DNA of 64,000 nucleotides from Vermamoeba vermiformis (taxonomy: Eukaryota > Tubulinea > Echinamoebida). Numbering within the stretch: the first letter of the stretch is position 1; every line of letters starts with the position of its first letter. A program made the translations under genes and the position numbers. Positions 61,943-64,000 of the stretch are shown here, piece after piece. The stretch is from NCBI GenBank assembly GCA_045837725.1, contig JBEWZL010000221.1:1-64000 (forward strand), given 5' to 3'. Under the pieces are notes generated by a model. The model saw nothing but the letters and a program-made list of their open reading frames with translations, did no database searches and was not told the DNA's origin.

Positions 61943-64000
61943 TCACACGTCCAACGTTTCTTTCTTCTTATCTTTGTCTTTACCGCCTTGTTCTTTCTTC
62001 TTGGGAAGTTCACCATACATGTCGATGATTGCATTCAACAAATGAATCATTTGCGCTGACTTCTCTTCGTCCTCAATCTGCATGAATCGTTCACGAATCT
62101 TATTTTCGTTTCGTATAATGTGTTCGTGTAAGTACGCGAGTGAGTTGAGTCGAACTTCGCTTGGCAGTTCAAGATCCATTTTCACTTTCGCTTGTGCTCG
62201 CTCTTGTGGGTTCTAAGAATAAACTTATAAGTCACATTTGTTATCGAGAGAAGTTCTATTGTAAAACGATGTGTTTGGACGCGTCAAAATAAAATGAAAA
62301 AAAATAAAAAATAAAAAATAAAAACACTGTTTCTCCTTACCAAAATGCTACGATAGAAGTCAGCAATCTTTGGTCTGTTTCGATTGAGGAAGTCGCTCAA
62401 GTTCTCCATGTACGCTTCTTTGTTGTTCGTGGCCATGTTCGCAAGTGTTTGAAGCACTTTAGCAATCAGAACGAGTTGTCGTTGAGCCACTGGATTCGGT
62501 GCTTCATGGAGAAGGCCGTAGTAGTGAGGAGCTGTCAGCGCAGGACCGATGTAACTACGAGGAGGCATGAAACATTAGACATTTCCTAATTTGGTAATAG
62601 CACGCAGCCACTCACCGCAAGAACAAAAGACCGCCAATCGCTTTGAATACCGCGTCTTCATTACCAAATTTGTCCATGATAGTGTATGACATGCGAGCAA
62701 AGATTTGACGGAATTCACTGAACGAAGAAGTCAGTCACGAGATTGGACCAATTAGCGTGAGGCAATTAACTTACTTTGGTACTTTGTCATCACCGTTCTT
62801 GATCACTGTGAAAATCTTTTGACAAGCGAGAGCGAGTTGATAAACATTCTGATCAGTGTCAACACTCGCATCTTTGATCTTGTTCGGATCAACTTCCATT
62901 TCAATCTGCAGCAACGATGCTCCTTTGTCATCGCTGTTCATTTTGTCTGCTTCTTTCATTGCCTTTGCTGCCACCGTGTTGAGTTCATTCACGACTGTTG
63001 AACATTAGTCAGTTATTACATTGACACTTTGACATTTGACATTTTGACACGTGTCAGTGGTATTAAAGTGTCACTCACCTCTTGCCAATGTGGACCACAA
63101 GTACTTTGTACCAACAAGTTTCGAGTAGTACTTGAACATCTTGCTGCCAATGCTGTTCAAACGGAAGATGGTGTTCTCGCTCGATGCTTTTCGTGCTTCT
63201 TCCGACACAAAGTACTGAAGCATTTCTGCACCTTGTTGCTTGTTTTGAGCCAAGAAGATCAAGTATTTTGCAACCTGAGTGAAACGGAGTCATTAGCGCA
63301 CGGTAGCTTAAATGAATCGATGTCGAACTTACAGCGTCTTGTTCAGTTGGTGCAGTGACTTCTGCGACAGCATCAACAAATGTTCGGTCACGACTCATCA
63401 AAACGTCTTCAAGTTGTCTACGCAAAGATGTATAATCAGTAAATGAACGATAATAAAATCAATTTGAGGTACTCACTGATAGTCATCCTTGGCGTTGATC
63501 TTGTATTTGAGTGTCAAATCAGTTTGATAAGCCACGGTCAAATAATCAGGCTCCACAACTTCGACGATCAATCCACCACGACGTTTTCGCCAGCGCATGA
63601 ACAGAATCAGCAGTACTGTGCCTGCAATCAGTGCCGATCCTCCAACTACAACTCCCGCAACCAGTCCTGCAACATCAATGGCTGCACTACAGTTTTCAGC
63701 CCATAGCTCGGGACTGCCGCATGTTGCTTGCGTTGTGCACGTGTTTGATTCTGAGCACCAGCCACAAAGATTCTTTGCGATACATTGAGAGCACGAGGTC
63801 AGTTGAGAGCAGTCTGTTTGGTGTTGTTTGTTAGCATTGTTGAGTGATGATAATGAGCCAAAGTGACTTACCAACGAAAGTGAACGGCACTGGTCCAGCA
63901 ATCGAAGTACTTTCGAACAACAATCTGAAGTTCAAACTGCTCTCGAAGATTACTTTTGGAGGTGTGCACATCAGTGACGATGAGTTGACAATCGTTGCGG
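61943..64000 (-). CDS. Receptor-like protein: IPT, PSI, one membrane span, RasGAP (5' end outside window)
   Basis: The gene is cut by the window edge. The visible part, from the edge inward, ends an IPT/TIG-like domain (SSSLMCTPPKVIFESS ... GPVPFTFV); then a PSI module (CSQLTSCSQCIAKNLCGWC, CTTQATC); a membrane span (GLVAGVVVGGSALIAGTVLL) with the stop-transfer MRWRKRRGG; and a cytosolic RasGAP domain. RasGAP marks: EDVLMSRDRTFVDAVAEV at its start, TIFRLNSIGSKMFKYYSKLV with the arginine finger, the FLR block GGLLFLRYIGPALTAP, and QRQLVLIAKVLQTLANMA. The protein should switch off a Ras-like GTPase at the membrane in response to an extracellular ligand. The layout recalls plexin, but the GAP part is closer to classical RasGAP than to plexin. 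It ends in a Lys/Glu-rich tail (KKKEQGGKDKDKKKETLDV). Confidence 0.88.

Noticed and set aside
61943-64000. Calling the RasGAP receptor a plexin
   Set aside because: The plan is similar, but the GAP landmarks are those of classical RasGAPs and no Sema domain is visible in the window.

Overview
This window is a chromosome end from an intron-rich unicellular eukaryote. It opens with CCCTAA-type telomere repeats (TTAGGG read outward). The genes are broken by many 45-90 nt introns with GTAAGT/GTACGT-like donors and a CTAAT or CTAAC box shortly before the 3' AG. Gene content (ribosomal protein uS5 with RGG tails, CSC1/TMEM63 channel, ABCC transporter, GPI-anchored PSI proteins, a transmembrane RasGAP) fits an amoeboid or opisthokont-like protist. 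I cannot name the genus from sequence alone. No virus-derived element and no tRNA or rRNA gene was recognised.

0-9.4 kb: telomere, then a large uncharacterised minus-strand gene whose 3' end reads into telomere-like DNA; a NEIL1-type DNA glycosylase; a small unknown gene; and a small, very divergent histone-H3-fold gene that looks cenH3-like. 9.4-14.2 kb: gene-free DNA made of several families of short inverted repeats. The most striking is a set of four ~150-bp units, each carrying two stem-loops whose stems change sequence but stay complementary; another is a run of CCGTCCA/TGGACGG palindromes, partly in a 40-41-bp tandem. 14.2-19.3 kb: a gene with a lysine-rich tail, a gene-poor stretch and what looks like a decaying multi-exon gene.

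19.3-36 kb: ABCC exporter; a carboxylic-acid-reductase-like enzyme (acyl-CoA-synthetase-type adenylation domain, carrier domain, thioester reductase) that appears to carry an N-terminal ZZ zinc finger; a secreted protein of unknown function; a CSC1-like channel; a D-glutamate cyclase-like enzyme; and a GPI-anchored PSI-repeat protein.

36-64 kb: a giant beta-propeller/coiled-coil protein, uS5 (RPS2), HIBCH-type hydrolase, two small membrane proteins, Xaa-Pro aminopeptidase, an SDR39U1-like epimerase-family protein, an ankyrin-repeat protein with a mitochondrial-looking N terminus, an FAD-dependent oxidoreductase, a GPI-anchored polysaccharide lyase, and, cut by the window end, a receptor-like protein with IPT and PSI domains outside, one membrane span and a RasGAP domain inside. 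The genes do not form one pathway. Themes are DNA maintenance near the telomere, lipid/acyl and membrane transport in the middle, and surface or extracellular proteins (PSI, IPT, lyase) in several places. The best leads for something undescribed are the covarying hairpin units, the ZZ-reductase fusion and the IPT-PSI-RasGAP receptor.
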